Positions 56,501 through 63,893 of a stretch of DNA of 64,000 nt are shown here, piece by piece. The position numbers and the translations under genes are program-made. Every line of letters begins with the position of its first letter. The stretch's first letter is position 1. The stretch comes from Bactericera cockerelli (lineage: Eukaryota > Arthropoda > Insecta > Hemiptera > Triozidae). The notes under the pieces were generated by a model. That model had not been told where the DNA came from. It did no database searches and worked only from the letters and a program-made list of their open reading frames with translations. Location: contig JAMCCL010000104.1 in NCBI GenBank assembly GCA_024516035.1, positions 1-64,000 on the forward strand, given 5' to 3'.

Positions 56501-59500
56501 CTATCTTACACAATACTACCATTCTTCTTATAGAATTTAATGTTTATGACATGTTTATAATTTGTATAAAGGTATTGTACCGTCAATAAATGTACCCGTA
56601 CACCGGGCATTATTATTATTATTATTATACGCAATCCGTGACTTAGCGCCACAGAGGTATCACAAAAACGTCTATTAATTCCGCCCTTAGTTTCTATTCC
56701 TCATCCCCCTCCCCCATGCCCCCCCCCCCCAGGAGGCCACAACCACCACGAGGACCCTCGTCTGGACAACTCCAAGGAGCATGCGCAGCACGAGACCGCC
56801 TCCTCCTTCCTCCCCCCCTTCCTGTCCAATCTCTACGAGTACTTCCTCGCCGCGAAGAATTCCGAGTTTGGCCGAACGCTCTACGAAAGTTCGGGCCTCA
56901 GCGGTCTCCTGGAGACGTTCACCGATCCGGCAACGGGGCTGTTCAAGGTGGACGCGATTTTCAACTCGCTCCAGAACGCCCGGTTTAGGAAACGCTGGAT
57001 CGCCAGCTGTACGAGCTTTGTGGCCCAGTTTATGAAGCACTTGTCCGAGCCAAACACACAGATGAGGTAAGCTTAGCCGTGTTTTCTTTTGGGTATTTTT
57101 TTTTTGTCCAGGTTCAGTATTTCCAAATAATTTCCATTTTCTTCCAAGTTTAGCTTCCCCAGCACTATTCGTTGGGAAGCTAAACTTGAAAGCCGCTACA
57201 ACATCAGCAAACTAATCTATTCCACCCTTATCAGGCCGTCTATCGCGGTTACTGAGTAGTCAAAGGGTATGACTGGTAATCCAAAGTCGCGGGTTCGAAA
57301 CCCAGTCGAAAAAAACACAATAAAGAGGGAAAAAAATTGATAAATATTTAAAAACATAATTATTAACTAAAGGGCGGGGCAATCGCTTCTTATTAGAGTT
57401 TGTGACCACATAATAATAAGACTCTGAGGGTTATTAGGTGGTAGAAAATGCTTTGAGCATTAACCTCGTCTGGTGGTTACCTTCCACTAAAGAGTGTTAT
57501 TATTATAAGCGATATTATCTATATATTAATGATGTTAGTTAATGTTAGTTAAAAGTTAACATATTTGTGTTAATCACAATCGCGATGTAACAACTACTCA
57601 AACTACTACTACTACTTGGGTTACAATCTTACGATTGGTTGGCCGCAACATTTATGAGTCTTTTCCACATTTCTCGGTTTTGAGCAATTGTCTTTAATTC
57701 GTTATAGCTCTTGCATTTCATGTCGGTGATAATGTCATCTATGTACTCTTTCCTTGGTCTTCCTCTAGTTGATTTTCCTTCTATCATTCCTTCCATCACT
57801 GTCAGCAGCATGCCTTCATGACGTAGATTGTGCCCTATCCATTTATTCCTTCTCTTAGTTATTACATTCATTATCTGTCTCTTTTCATTTATTCTTTCTA
57901 GAACTTCTTCATTTGTAACTCTATCCATCCAAACAGAGAGTCTAAGAAAGCAAAAGAACTACACCTAGAAGAAAAATGTATGGATATAAATGAAAAACTA
58001 CAGCAAGGAAAATTTGAATCAGCATATAAAGAAGCCAAAAACTTCTTTAATGATCATAAGAAAATGAAAAATAATAACACCATAGAAGATGAAAATGGAA
58101 AACTCATATTTGACAATAACAAAATAGCAGCAAGATGGCAACAATACCTAGAAGATTTATATGATGGAAAAAGAATATACAATGATGATGAAATACTAGA
58201 TAATGGACTTGATGATGAAGACAATGGTGACTCTATCTTAAGATCAGAATTTGATAACGCTCTAGAAAAACTTAAAGAAAAGAAAGCACCTGGAATTGAT
58301 AATATTCCCACAGAACTCATTAAAGCTACCGGTGCTGGTACAAAAGATAGTTTATACAAAATGGTTTGTGATATGTATGAATATGGTGAACTTCCATCCG
58401 ATTTCACTAGATGTAAGATTTGTGTACTGCCCAAGAAAAATGGAACAACAAAATGTAATGAACATCGAACTCTCAGCCTAATATCTCACACCTCTAAAAT
58501 ACTTGCCAACATAATACTAGGTCGAGCTGAAATGAAAATTGAAGCAATGTTATCTGACGACCAGTTTGGTTTCAGGAGAGGGAGAGGGACTCGCGATGCA
58601 ATCTTAACTTTACGACTAATAATGGAAAAACAATTGAGAAAAAACAAGGACACATACATCGCATTCATAGATCTAGAAAAAGCGTTTGACAAGGTTGAAT
58701 GGAAAACACTGTTTGAAATACTAAAGAAAATTGGAATAAAATACAAAGATCGAAGAACAATATGGAATTTATACAGAAATGAGACCGCAGTATTTGAATG
58801 TGGTGATTGTGTAGCAGAAGCAGATATCCGTCAAGGAGTGAGGCAAGGTTGCTGTATGTCTGCAATGCTGTTCAACTGCTACATTCAAAGAGCTCTGGAC
58901 AAAATGAGAGAAATAATGGAGATGTGGCCTGGAATCAAAGTGAATGGACAAAAAATAGATATGATAAGGTATGCAGATGATATTGCACTTACTGCTGCAT
59001 CTGAAGAAGAATTAATAGCTGGCATTGTATGTATGAGCAACATCCTAAGTGAAGAATACAACATGAAAATCAACAAGCAGAAAACAAAAATAATGGTAAT
59101 AAGTAAAGAAGAAAAAACAACAAACATCCGATTAGAAAATACTGAACTGAAACAAGTGAAAGAATTCACCTACCTTGGAAGCAAGATAACACCAGATGGA
59201 AAATCCAGAAGAGAAATAAGAAACAGAATACAACTAGCAAAGATGGCATTTAATAAAAAGAGCAAAATCCTACAATCAACAAATATAAACATAGAACTAA
59301 GAAAGAACCTCACTAAAACCTTTGTATGGAGTATACTTTTATATGGGTGCGAGACCTGGACAATCAGTGAAGAAAACAAGAAGAATCTAGAAGCTTTCGA
59401 ACTATGGTGTTATAGAAAAATACTCAAACTAGCTTTACTAAATTTACGCTGAAACCTATAGCAAGCGAGTGCATACTTTTCGTTGTTTTTAAAAATCCAT

Positions 59501-62500
59501 TTGTTCTCTTTAAGTCTTTCATATTGTAATTTTTCATGTAAATGTTTTTTTTTTGTTGTTGTAATTTGCAAACAGGATTCTTTCCGTTAATACAAGCCCG
59601 TTTACCGGGATTATATTATTATTATTAACCACTGAGCAATCACCTTATCCCGCTCCCCGCAGGTACCTCTCGACGGCCCAAATGCTGGGCAACAACGTCC
59701 TGCAGTCCCAGGGCTATCCCAGCTCGGCCCTCCTCGACTCTAATCGGCCCACCGAATCCACCATCACGGTGGTCAATGCGGTGCTCAAGAGGCAGTTCGG
59801 CATGAAGGTCGACTCGGCCGCTTACATTCGGCCGGCCGTGAAATATTTGAAGGTGAGAGATTTTTTTGTTGTTGTTGTAAACAATTTGTTTATTTTAAAT
59901 AAAAAAACACTGCCAATTATGGACACAATACTTCCTCGTGATTGTTTCACATTGTATCTATCTAACGAGTGGCGTCATCGTGAACGATGGTAGCCAGACA
60001 GTGGAGGAATGAGTCAGCACTTCTACCAGTGTCTTTGCAAGGAGGCTAATAATTGACAAGGGCCCCCAGAACCAAGTCAATGCTGGTCTACTCCCTGTTT
60101 ATAGTCCCCCAGCCAGACTACTGGTCTACTCCCTGTTTATAGTCCCCCAGCTAGACTCCCTTCGCATTGTATACAAGTGCCAATTTTGAGATTTTATACT
60201 AAATCACTTGTATCTCCAAAACCGCTTAACCGATTTTCTTTAAAAACGGACACAATACTTCCGATTTGTAATATTAAAAATTTCTTGGAAGTAATAAAAC
60301 AACTTTTATTTTTATTTTTTCAAGAGTCTGTAAGACTTGGACCTGCATTAATGAACAACGCTAAAGCGGACACTGTTAATATTAATAATAACACTCTTTA
60401 GTGGAAGGTTAACACCAGGCGAGGATGCTCAAAGCATTTTCTACCACCTAACCCTCAGAGTCTTATTGTTAAGTGGTTACAAACTCAAATGAATGAGGAA
60501 AAAATTATGCACTGGGTGGGATTTGAACCAACGCGTTGGTTGCAACGGATCACTTCGCTACCTTGGATTACCAGACTGGCGCCTTAACCACTTGACTACC
60601 ACAGCACAGTACCTGACTACCAGTGAAAAAAAACTCATTCTCTTTATTGCCGTACATCGTTTATAGCCTCCGTGGCGTAATGGTTGTGACTACTGCCCGT
60701 AGTCCAGAGATCCCGAGTTCGATCCCCGGTTGGAGCAGACTTTTCGAAGAAAATTCTGTTCCCTCCAAACACGTGAGGCTGGCATTTCCGGTCCTACCCA
60801 GGCTGGGTGAGGTTGATGTGGGTAGCTGGTACGATTCCCAGCGAATGGAAGGTAACACCCTCGTCTAGATGAGGACGTTAAAACGAAATAGAATCGTTGG
60901 CGTTAGGAAGGGCATCCAGCCATAAAAAAAGTGCTTCACCCTACCAACCCCAACCATGAGGTTGAACAATGCCGACCCCAAAAGCAACATAAGCTAATAT
61001 GGGCTAAAGGCAAGGGAGATATATTTATATCGTTTCGGCCCTGAATTCGGCGCCACAGAAATAATGTATAGGGGTTGATTTTTTTTATATCAAAATCCTT
61101 TCAACCCGGTTTATTATCCTTTATCAGGAAAAAAAAAACCGGTTTAGTATCAGACCAGTTGTTTTTCTAAAAAGAACTACAATTCATGTTAAGTAGGTAT
61201 TCCTGCATTTCAAGATAGGGTAGTAAACTCTTGCTTTGATAAGAATTCTTTAGAATTCAGAGCCCTTAGATAGTCTCGCTCATTTTTCCTTGATAAGGAT
61301 TTACAATAATGGGTGCTAGTCATAAGAATGCGAACCAATTCATAACCTCCTGAGTAACTTTGGTTTTGTGTCTGTCTGTCGGTCTGTCTGGCACATTCCT
61401 TGTAACGCGCAAATCTCAGGAAGTACAGAACAAAATTTTGTACACATTAGGAGATGGTCCGTAGATGGATGGTCCCATTTTAAATTCATCAACTTCGCAC
61501 TAGCGGTTCTGGGTGAAAGAGAAGCGGTTCTGCGCCTGACCACCAACTTTTTACTTAACACGGTCATATCTCGTGAACGGTACAATCGTATTAGCGTTTT
61601 CAGTGTATTTATAATACAGTTTGGTTTAGCTCTGATATTTAAGAAAATTAAATTTTTTGAACCAATAAGTAAAAGAATAAGGTCCATATAGTCTCAAATA
61701 TAACTAAAATATTATGTCTTTAGACTAAAAAATAACTAAAATATGTTATATAGTTTAAAATATAACTAAAATGTGTTATATAGTCTAAAATACCTATAAC
61801 TAAAATATGTATTTAGACTAAAAAATAACTAAAATATGTTATGTAGTCTAAAATATAAATAAAATCGTATAGTCTAAAATATAACTAAAATATGTATTTA
61901 GACTAAAAAATAACTAAAATTTGTTATATAGTCTAAAATATAACTAAAATGTGTTATATAGTCTAAAATACCTATAACTAAAATATGTATTTAGACTAAA
62001 AAATAACTCAAATATGTTATATACTCATAGCCTAAAATATGTATTTAGACTAAAAAAAAAAAAACTAAAATATGTTATGTAAATAATATACATAATACTA
62101 ATAATAATTTATTTATTTATTTTCTTTATAAAGAAACATTTATACAAAGGTACTTCTCCTAAGCTTTGAAGAGCTTCTAAAACAAACTAAAATTTGTTTC
62201 ATCCTCCCAGGACGTATTCAAGATCGTGCAAGACAAGGGGCTGATCCACAGTGACCTCACCGAGAAGGACATAGAATCGCGCCTGTCCACAGTCCTCGAC
62301 ACGGAGATCCTGGAACCGGTCCTGAGACTATACAGGGTGTACCAGTTCACCAAGAAATATAAGGGGTGTGACCGACAGCTCCTGTGCACGCTGAATAACA
62401 AGAACGAGGCGGGACTCAAACCCACGTCCACACGGTTGTCAAGGTAACATTTGTTTATTTATTCATTAATATTATTATTCAACACTTTATTGGTAAACTA

Positions 62501-63402
62501 CAGTCATGATCAAGCAAAACGCCAGTTTTGCAACGGCAAACATTTTTCGAAACGTCAAACAATTGTTTTAAACTTGCCAAGATTTTTTAGCGTTGTTAAA
62601 AAGCAGAAAAATGGGAAATATCATGTCCAATCGTCAGCTTGATTCCTGTACTTGAGACTTTTTTGTAGGCAGATAATATCCACAGTTTACAAGAATTTGG
62701 CCTTCATTTAGACTAAAAAATAAATCAATGAGGTTGAACAATACAGACCCCAAGTAGGTTTGAGAAAAAGCAAAATGAAAGAAGAAGAAGATGTACAATG
62801 TAGTTCTATTATTCCAGAAGTAAGCCCAAGACGTATTATTATGTGGTAAAAATCCCAAATGGAAGCATAACTTGTTGTCCCGGCTGTGGGTTTCGATGTT
62901 CTTGTTATGTCCTTGTTATGTCCCCGCGACTTCTGGAATCTCTGGAATCTCTGGATTCACAGAGTGCCGCTTTTACCACTGTGCTACCGGGACAGATAAT
63001 AATAATAATAATTGCTAAGGCTTGTAACCTGGAGGTAGGTGATTCGAATCCCAAGTTTGACTGTGAAATCACGGGACTGATTAACACAACTATGTTAAGT
63101 TTATTATTATTATAGAATTTTTTATAGATACCGACCTCAGTAGCTTGATCGATAAGGCGGCGGACTTGTTACCTGGATGTCGGTGGTTCAAGTCCCAGTT
63201 TCAGTAAAGATTTAGTAAAGCGAGTTTGAGAAGATGTGACATCGCGAAAGTGATTAACACAGATATGATAATTAACTTTTCATTATTATAGAATTCAATT
63301 TATTTCTATTTCAGTTTGGTTGGGGCCTGGTTCATGTCAGGGTACACTGGCACTCCCTACTGGAAGCTGTACAACGCCGTAACGGATCCACACAACTGTC
63401 TG
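44334..63402 (+). CDS. Secreted Gly/Ser-rich protein with helical C-terminus, exons 1-7, 3' end outside window (gene-level entry)
   Basis: Plus-strand exons 44334-44547, 54755-54940, 55910-56056, 56733-57066, 59663-59852, 62211-62443 and 63315-63402 join to 464 codons with no stop, so the gene continues to the right. Residues 1-19 (MKIPTILVCLMCVCSYASG) form a signal peptide. Residues ~20-185 repeat a theme of short hydrophobic helices (LLGSLASALLNQG, LLDLATNFISGAA, ALLNLLPIMMNSL) linked by Gly/Ser/Gln stretches. Residues ~186-464 are a compact-looking region with SSFLPPFLSNLYEYFL, two Cys pairs and SGYTGTPYWKLYNAVTDP. Exons are much richer in G+C than the introns. I do not recognise a named family; an extracellular role is inferred only from the signal peptide. 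Confidence 0.88.
44905..45190 (-). repeat. tRNA-derived SINE family C, minus
   Basis: From AGTGTTTTACAGCAC through AGTATGTCTCCCCTCTGATG and GGTATCCCTTACAAACAA to GGTTCGAACCCGGGACC and a damaged head. Confidence 0.85.
45225..45500 (-). mobile_element. LINE-type 3' tail, minus
   Basis: TAGCCTTTATTGAACAAATA near 45242 and a ~24-base T-run at 45470-45494. TGGCTGAAGGCCTCCAAAAGG and GCTAACGCCTTTTGGG form a small stem. No coding part. Confidence 0.4.
45727..45870 (+). repeat. tRNA-derived SINE family B
   Basis: CCTCCGTAGCTTGATCGATA, GGTTCAAGTCCCGG, GTTGTGATATCACAAAAGTG. Confidence 0.83.
45999..46500. repeat. Cluster of three tRNA-derived SINEs (A, H, F)
   Basis: 45999-46196 family A, plus (GGGTTCGAAACCC, GGCAGCATAAATAAGGC). 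46245-46322 a different tRNA-like head, minus (GATTAGAACCCGGGTCACC, TGCTACCGCTAGGCCAAGG), called H. 46340-46500 family F, plus (TGCGGGTTCGAAACCCGG, CGTTTCCGGAACGGTATGG). Confidence 0.83.
46511..47053 (+). repeat. VNTR-bearing family V element, expanded copy
   Basis: Same left part as the 34748 copy, then about eleven ~37-bp units CCCCAGCCAGACTGCTGGTC with CCTGTTTATAGT or CCTGTGTATAGT variants. Confidence 0.92.
47195..47482. repeat. RTE-type 3' tail next to an inverted family V copy
   Basis: 47195-47312 has AATGCCGACCCCAAGTAGG, TTTGGGAAAAGGCAAAG and ends AAGAAGAAG, like the coding copy at 55280-55665. 47327-47482 is family V in minus orientation with one unit. Confidence 0.75.
47700..48213. 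mobile_element. TTCCAGAAA-family MITE split by a SINE-containing insertion
   Basis: Left part 47700-47850 with GGCCCATTCCAGAAATTCTC and an internal palindrome (CGTCACACAACGCACTCTGA / TCAAAGTGCGTTTGTGTGAC). Right end GAGAGTGTTTCTGGAACGGG at 48193-48213. The interval holds a family B SINE at 48013-48170. Confidence 0.7.
48013..48170 (+). repeat. tRNA-derived SINE family B
   Basis: TTCAGTAGCTGGATCGATAA, GGTTCAAGTCCCAG, GAGTAGTTGTGATATCTCG. Confidence 0.85.
48365..48575 (-). repeat. tRNA-derived SINE family D
   Basis: CTTAGTGGAAGGTAACCACC to CCACTTGACTACCAGTGCAC, near full length. Confidence 0.88.
48671..48867 (-). repeat. tRNA-derived SINE family A
   Basis: ATATCGCCTTATTTATAATG tail and ACTGAGCTACCGGGACAGAC head. 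Confidence 0.88.
49127..49310 (+). repeat. tRNA-derived SINE family G
   Basis: AGTCACCGTGGCAGAGTGAG, GGGCTCGATCCCCAGCGGGG, CTCTGTACTTGGATGTTCGG and AACGATCAGTGGAGGCATTA. A second, partial copy is at 50640-50810, and a head-like remnant near 49440. Confidence 0.8.
49561..49802 (-). repeat. VNTR-bearing family V element, minus
   Basis: About three ~37-bp units (GTCTGGCTGGGGGACTATAA) then the family body ending CACGATGACGCACTCC. Confidence 0.88.
49838..50059 (+). pseudogene. C-terminal zinc-knuckle fragment of a non-LTR retrotransposon
   Basis: A 73-codon frame with CSLCNVASETAKHILCECG, fitting the Cys-x2-Cys-xn-His-x4-Cys motif found after the RT/RNase H of jockey/I-type elements. No RT sequence precedes it, so it is a 5'-truncated relic. 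Confidence 0.75.
50234..50588 (+). repeat. tRNA-derived SINE family E, full length
   Basis: GCCAGCCTCCGTGGCGTAAC head to CGGACACGGAATTATTATT end; best complete family E copy here. Confidence 0.92.
51085..51355 (+). repeat. tRNA-derived SINE family C lacking the A-box half
   Basis: Starts inside the head at GTCGCTTGCCATGCGGAAGG and continues to GGCTGAGAAACACTCATT. Confidence 0.87.
51365..51718. repeat. Diverged SINE E-like tandem pieces
   Basis: Two related segments, each with CAGGCTGxTTGAGGTTAATT and GAGTAGCT followed by a variant of the family E body. No tRNA-like head. Confidence 0.6.
51719..52256. mobile_element. Long foldback element, ~245-bp near-perfect arms
   Basis: Starts CCCCCAAAAACACCACTTCG and ends with the matching CGAAGTGGTGTTTTTGGGGG. 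Arms 51719 to about 51965 and about 52010-52256 match almost base for base, with a spacer near 45 bp. It lies in intron 1 of the plus-strand secreted-protein gene, so pre-mRNA would contain the hairpin. Confidence 0.95.
52477..52677 (+). pseudogene. mariner/Tc1-type transposase fragment
   Basis: A 66-codon frame includes GCVNKQNMRYWSDNNPRELH and ADRVTVWCAMS, matching the mariner transposase region around the second catalytic Asp (VNKQN.R.W...NP...E...H...VTVWC). The rest of the transposase is absent and the frame is closed soon after LFFEK. Confidence 0.85.
52680..53985. other. Mostly unassigned intron 1 sequence
   Basis: Contains one tRNA-like piece at 53012-53095, minus (GCCAGGATTCGAACCCATGC, CTACCAATAGACAAAG) and an A-run at about 53545-53575. 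A SINE B fragment (GAGGTCGGTGGTTCAAGTCC) is at 53940. No gene seen. Confidence 0.55.
53986..54535. repeat. Cluster of SINEs: A (minus), A-like (minus), F (plus)
   Basis: 53986-54178 family A; 54218-54307 a second A-type head (ACTGAGCTACCGGGACG); 54360-54535 family F (TTCCGTTTCCGGAATGGCAT). Confidence 0.83.
54580..54754 (+). repeat. Tandem duplication of the intron 1 3' end with its acceptor
   Basis: About 54588-54668 and 54672-54758 both contain ACAATTTTTGTGGCTCTCTC, GGAATAC, TTTACTCACCTTCTTTTTTC and end in CCAGGT. The upstream copy gives TCTCCCAG|GTTTTAG and the downstream copy TTCCCCCAG|GTAAAAG, the real acceptor. Confidence 0.92.
54755..54940 (+). CDS. Secreted protein exon 2
   Basis: 62 codons worth, KSSGGGGAELLGSLASALLN to SLFAATQNSGQDGSQGRKSS. 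Joins exon 1 through a split Gly codon; donor AGCAGTG|GTAAGT. Confidence 0.87.
55280..55665 (+). pseudogene. RTE-type LINE C-terminal fragment and 3' tail
   Basis: The frame 55296-55619 has RLRWFGHIERRDENYVSKRI, KRKRGRRRPKMRWRDKVEED and ends in a tail GCCGACCCCAAGTAGGTTTG with GAAGAAGAAGAAGAAG. WFGHI/GRRRPKMRW is typical of the C-terminus following RTE-type reverse transcriptases. RT is absent. Confidence 0.82.
55910..56056 (+). CDS. Secreted protein exon 3
   Basis: 49 codons worth, SGGEWDGLLDLATNFISGAA to LLNLLPIMMNSLS. Acceptor GTTTTCCAG|GCAG, donor TCTG|GTGAGT, split Gly codon on both sides. Confidence 0.87.
56300..56348. repeat. Small hairpin
   Basis: AAAATGGCGGACACCATGCT and the mirrored CATATGTTGTCCGCCATTTT form a ~14-bp perfect outer stem. 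Confidence 0.85.
56438..56694. mobile_element. Harbinger-type MITE with nested insert
   Basis: GGGCGGAATTAATAGAC and its exact inverse GTCTATTAATTCCGCCC, flanked by TTA on each side. Compared with the 32388 copy it is interrupted at about 56519-56630 by a piece ending in ACCGGGCATTATTATTATT. Confidence 0.87.
56733..57066 (+). CDS. Secreted protein exon 4
   Basis: One base of Gly plus GHNHHEDPRLDNSKEHAQHE, SSFLPPFLSNLYEYFLAAKN, SGLSGLLETFTDPATGLFKV and ASCTSFVAQFMKHLSE. Acceptor in a C-run, CCCCCCCAG|GAGG; donor ATGAG|GTAAGC. First exon of the non-repetitive C-terminal region. Confidence 0.88.
57395..57510 (+). repeat. SINE family D body fragment
   Basis: GTTTGTGACCACATAATAAT, GCTTTGAGCATTAACCTCG and CCTTCCACTAAAGAGTG; no head. 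Confidence 0.83.
57629..57928 (-). pseudogene. C-terminal segment of the same RTE-like element
   Basis: MDRVTNEEVLERINEKRQIM, RRNKWIGHNLRHEGMLLTVM, RGRPRKEYIDDIITDM and a stop. It continues the sequence lost after FELWCYRKILK at the end of the plus-strand frame. Confidence 0.9.
57980..59420 (+). pseudogene. RTE-like reverse transcriptase, inverted 5' segment
   Basis: The open frame (running to 59452 in flanking SINE) has KKAPGIDNIPTELIKA, FGFRRGRGTRDAI, catalytic AFIDLEKAFDKVEW, RQGVRQGCCMSAMLFNCYI, active site IRYADDIALTAAS and the LYGCETWTI segment near its end. All RT motifs are intact. The C-terminal part has been separated to the minus strand at 57629-57928. Confidence 0.93.
59663..59852 (+). 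CDS. Secreted protein exon 5
   Basis: YLSTAQMLGNNVLQSQGYPS, TESTITVVNAVLKRQFGMKV and SAAYIRPAVKYLK. Acceptor CCCCGCAG|GTACC completes the Arg codon; donor TTGAAG|GTGAGA, phase 0. Confidence 0.88.
59966..60160 (+). repeat. VNTR-bearing family V element
   Basis: GTGGCGTCATCGTGAACGAT and two to three CCCCAGCCAGACT units. Confidence 0.88.
60385..60612 (-). repeat. tRNA-derived SINE family D
   Basis: CTCTTTAGTGGAAGG to CCACTTGACTACCACAGCAC; short internal duplication around AACCAACGCGTTGGTTGC. Confidence 0.87.
60662..61018 (+). repeat. tRNA-derived SINE family E with an RTE-like tail
   Basis: Head AGCCTCCGTGGCGTAATGG, family body, then GGGCATCCAGCCAT and a tail AACAATGCCGACCCCAAAAG with GGGCTAAAGGCAAGGGAG. 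The tail resembles the 3' end of the RTE-type fragments at 47261 and 55602. Confidence 0.87.
61019..61690. other. Intron 5 DNA including a probable dispersed repeat
   Basis: 61360-61690 holds TGTCTGTCTGTCGGTCTGTC and then TTGTAACGCGCAAATCTCAG. Frames on both strands here look non-coding. Confidence 0.45.
61695..62085. repeat. AT-rich tandem repeat
   Basis: Interleaved units of AAAATATAACTAAAATATGT, TATATAGTCTAAAATATAAC and ATTTAGACTAAAAAATAAC, repeated about a dozen times. Confidence 0.93.
62110..62182. repeat. Dispersed ~75-bp piece shared with the WDR54 array
   Basis: TTTCTTTATAAAGAAACATT and CAAAGGTACTTCTCCTAAGC, TTTGAAGAGCTTCTAA, nearly identical to 20846-20922. It ends about 28 bp before the exon 6 acceptor. 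Confidence 0.92.
62211..62443 (+). CDS. Secreted protein exon 6
   Basis: 77 codons plus two bases: DVFKIVQDKGLIHSDLTEKD, LEPVLRLYRVYQFTKKYKG and DRQLLCTLNNKNEAGLKPTS. Acceptor CATCCTCCCAG|GAC, donor TCAAG|GTAACA. Confidence 0.88.
62728..62996. repeat. RTE-like tail piece and SINE family A (minus)
   Basis: 62728-62790: CAGACCCCAAGTAGGTTTG and AAGAAGAAGAAG. 62797-62996: family A with an internal duplication of GTCCTTGTTAT and TCTGGAATC. Confidence 0.8.
63126..63285 (+). repeat. tRNA-derived SINE family B
   Basis: ACCGACCTCAGTAGCTTGAT, GGTTCAAGTCCCAG, ATCGCGAAAGTGATTAACAC. Ends ~20 bp before the exon 7 polypyrimidine tract. Confidence 0.87.
63315..63402 (+). CDS. Secreted protein exon 7, last exon in window
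   Basis: SLVGAWFMSGYTGTPYWKLY and NAVTDPHNCL. Acceptor CTATTTCAG|TTTGG completes a Ser codon; donor TGTCTG|GTGAGT, phase 0. The frame continues beyond the window. Confidence 0.88.
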
Positions 63403-63484
63403 GTGAGTAGGCCCCATAATACATAGCTATCAATCTACATAATTATAATTAATATGAGCTGGTCTATATTGTGCTGATTTGAGA

Positions 63485-63620
63485 AAGTTTTTTTTTTTTC
63501 TTTTAAGTTTCCATGTATTTATATTTCACAAATAAACATCTTCAACAAATAATGAGGGTATACCCATACCCATACCCACCCACCTTCAAAAGATAAAAAA
63601 TCTTCTGCTGAAGATGGGGA
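63485..63620 (-). mobile_element. LINE-type tail, second copy of the 21690 insert
   Basis: T-run, AAGTTTCCATGTATTTAT, CATCTTCAACAAATAATGAG and CACCTTCAAAAGATAAAAAA. Confidence 0.65.
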
Positions 63621-63692
63621 GATATTAATAGGAGAATATGGGGAGATGATGGGGGGATCCGAGGTTTGCCATATCCATTTGTTTACACGATC

Positions 63693-63893
63693 AAGACGTG
63701 CACTGGTGGTAGTCAAAGTGGTAAAGGCGCTACTTCGATCCGTTGGTTCGAATCCCACCTAATGCATGAATTTTTCTTCTCTTTTTTGAGTTTGTGACCA
63801 CATTTTAATGAGACTCTTAGGTGGTAGAAAATGCTTTGACCATTAACCTCGCCTGGTGATTACCTTCCACTAAAGAGTGTTATTATTATTATT
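63693..63893 (+). repeat. tRNA-derived SINE family D
   Basis: GTGCACTGGTGGTAGTCAAA, GGTTCGAATCCCACC, TTACCTTCCACTAAAGAGTG. Confidence 0.87.

Larger units (their letters stand above)
57605..59420. mobile_element. RTE-like LINE with twin-priming inversion and 10-bp target-site duplication
   Basis: TACTCAAACT flanks the insert at 57595-57604 and 59421-59430. The 3' part is on the minus strand (57605-57928) and ends at its outer edge in an AGT-type short repeat. The 5' part (about 57930-59420) is on the plus strand, that is inverted relative to the 3' end, the signature of twin priming. Confidence 0.9.
57552..59456 (-). repeat. SINE family B copy split by an RTE-like insertion
   Basis: Left part 57552-57604 (GTTAACATATTTGTGTTAAT, CAACTACTCAAACT), right part 59431-59456 (AGCTTTACTAAATTTACGCT). 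Removing the insert and one TACTCAAACT copy restores the SINE order. Confidence 0.88.

Noticed and set aside
56687..57040. 117-codon minus-strand frame
   Set aside because: Shadow of secreted-protein exon 4, whose plus frame has matching splice phases.
61340..61691. Overlapping ~110-codon frames on both strands
   Set aside because: They cover a TGTC-repeat-bearing dispersed element; no motif supports either.
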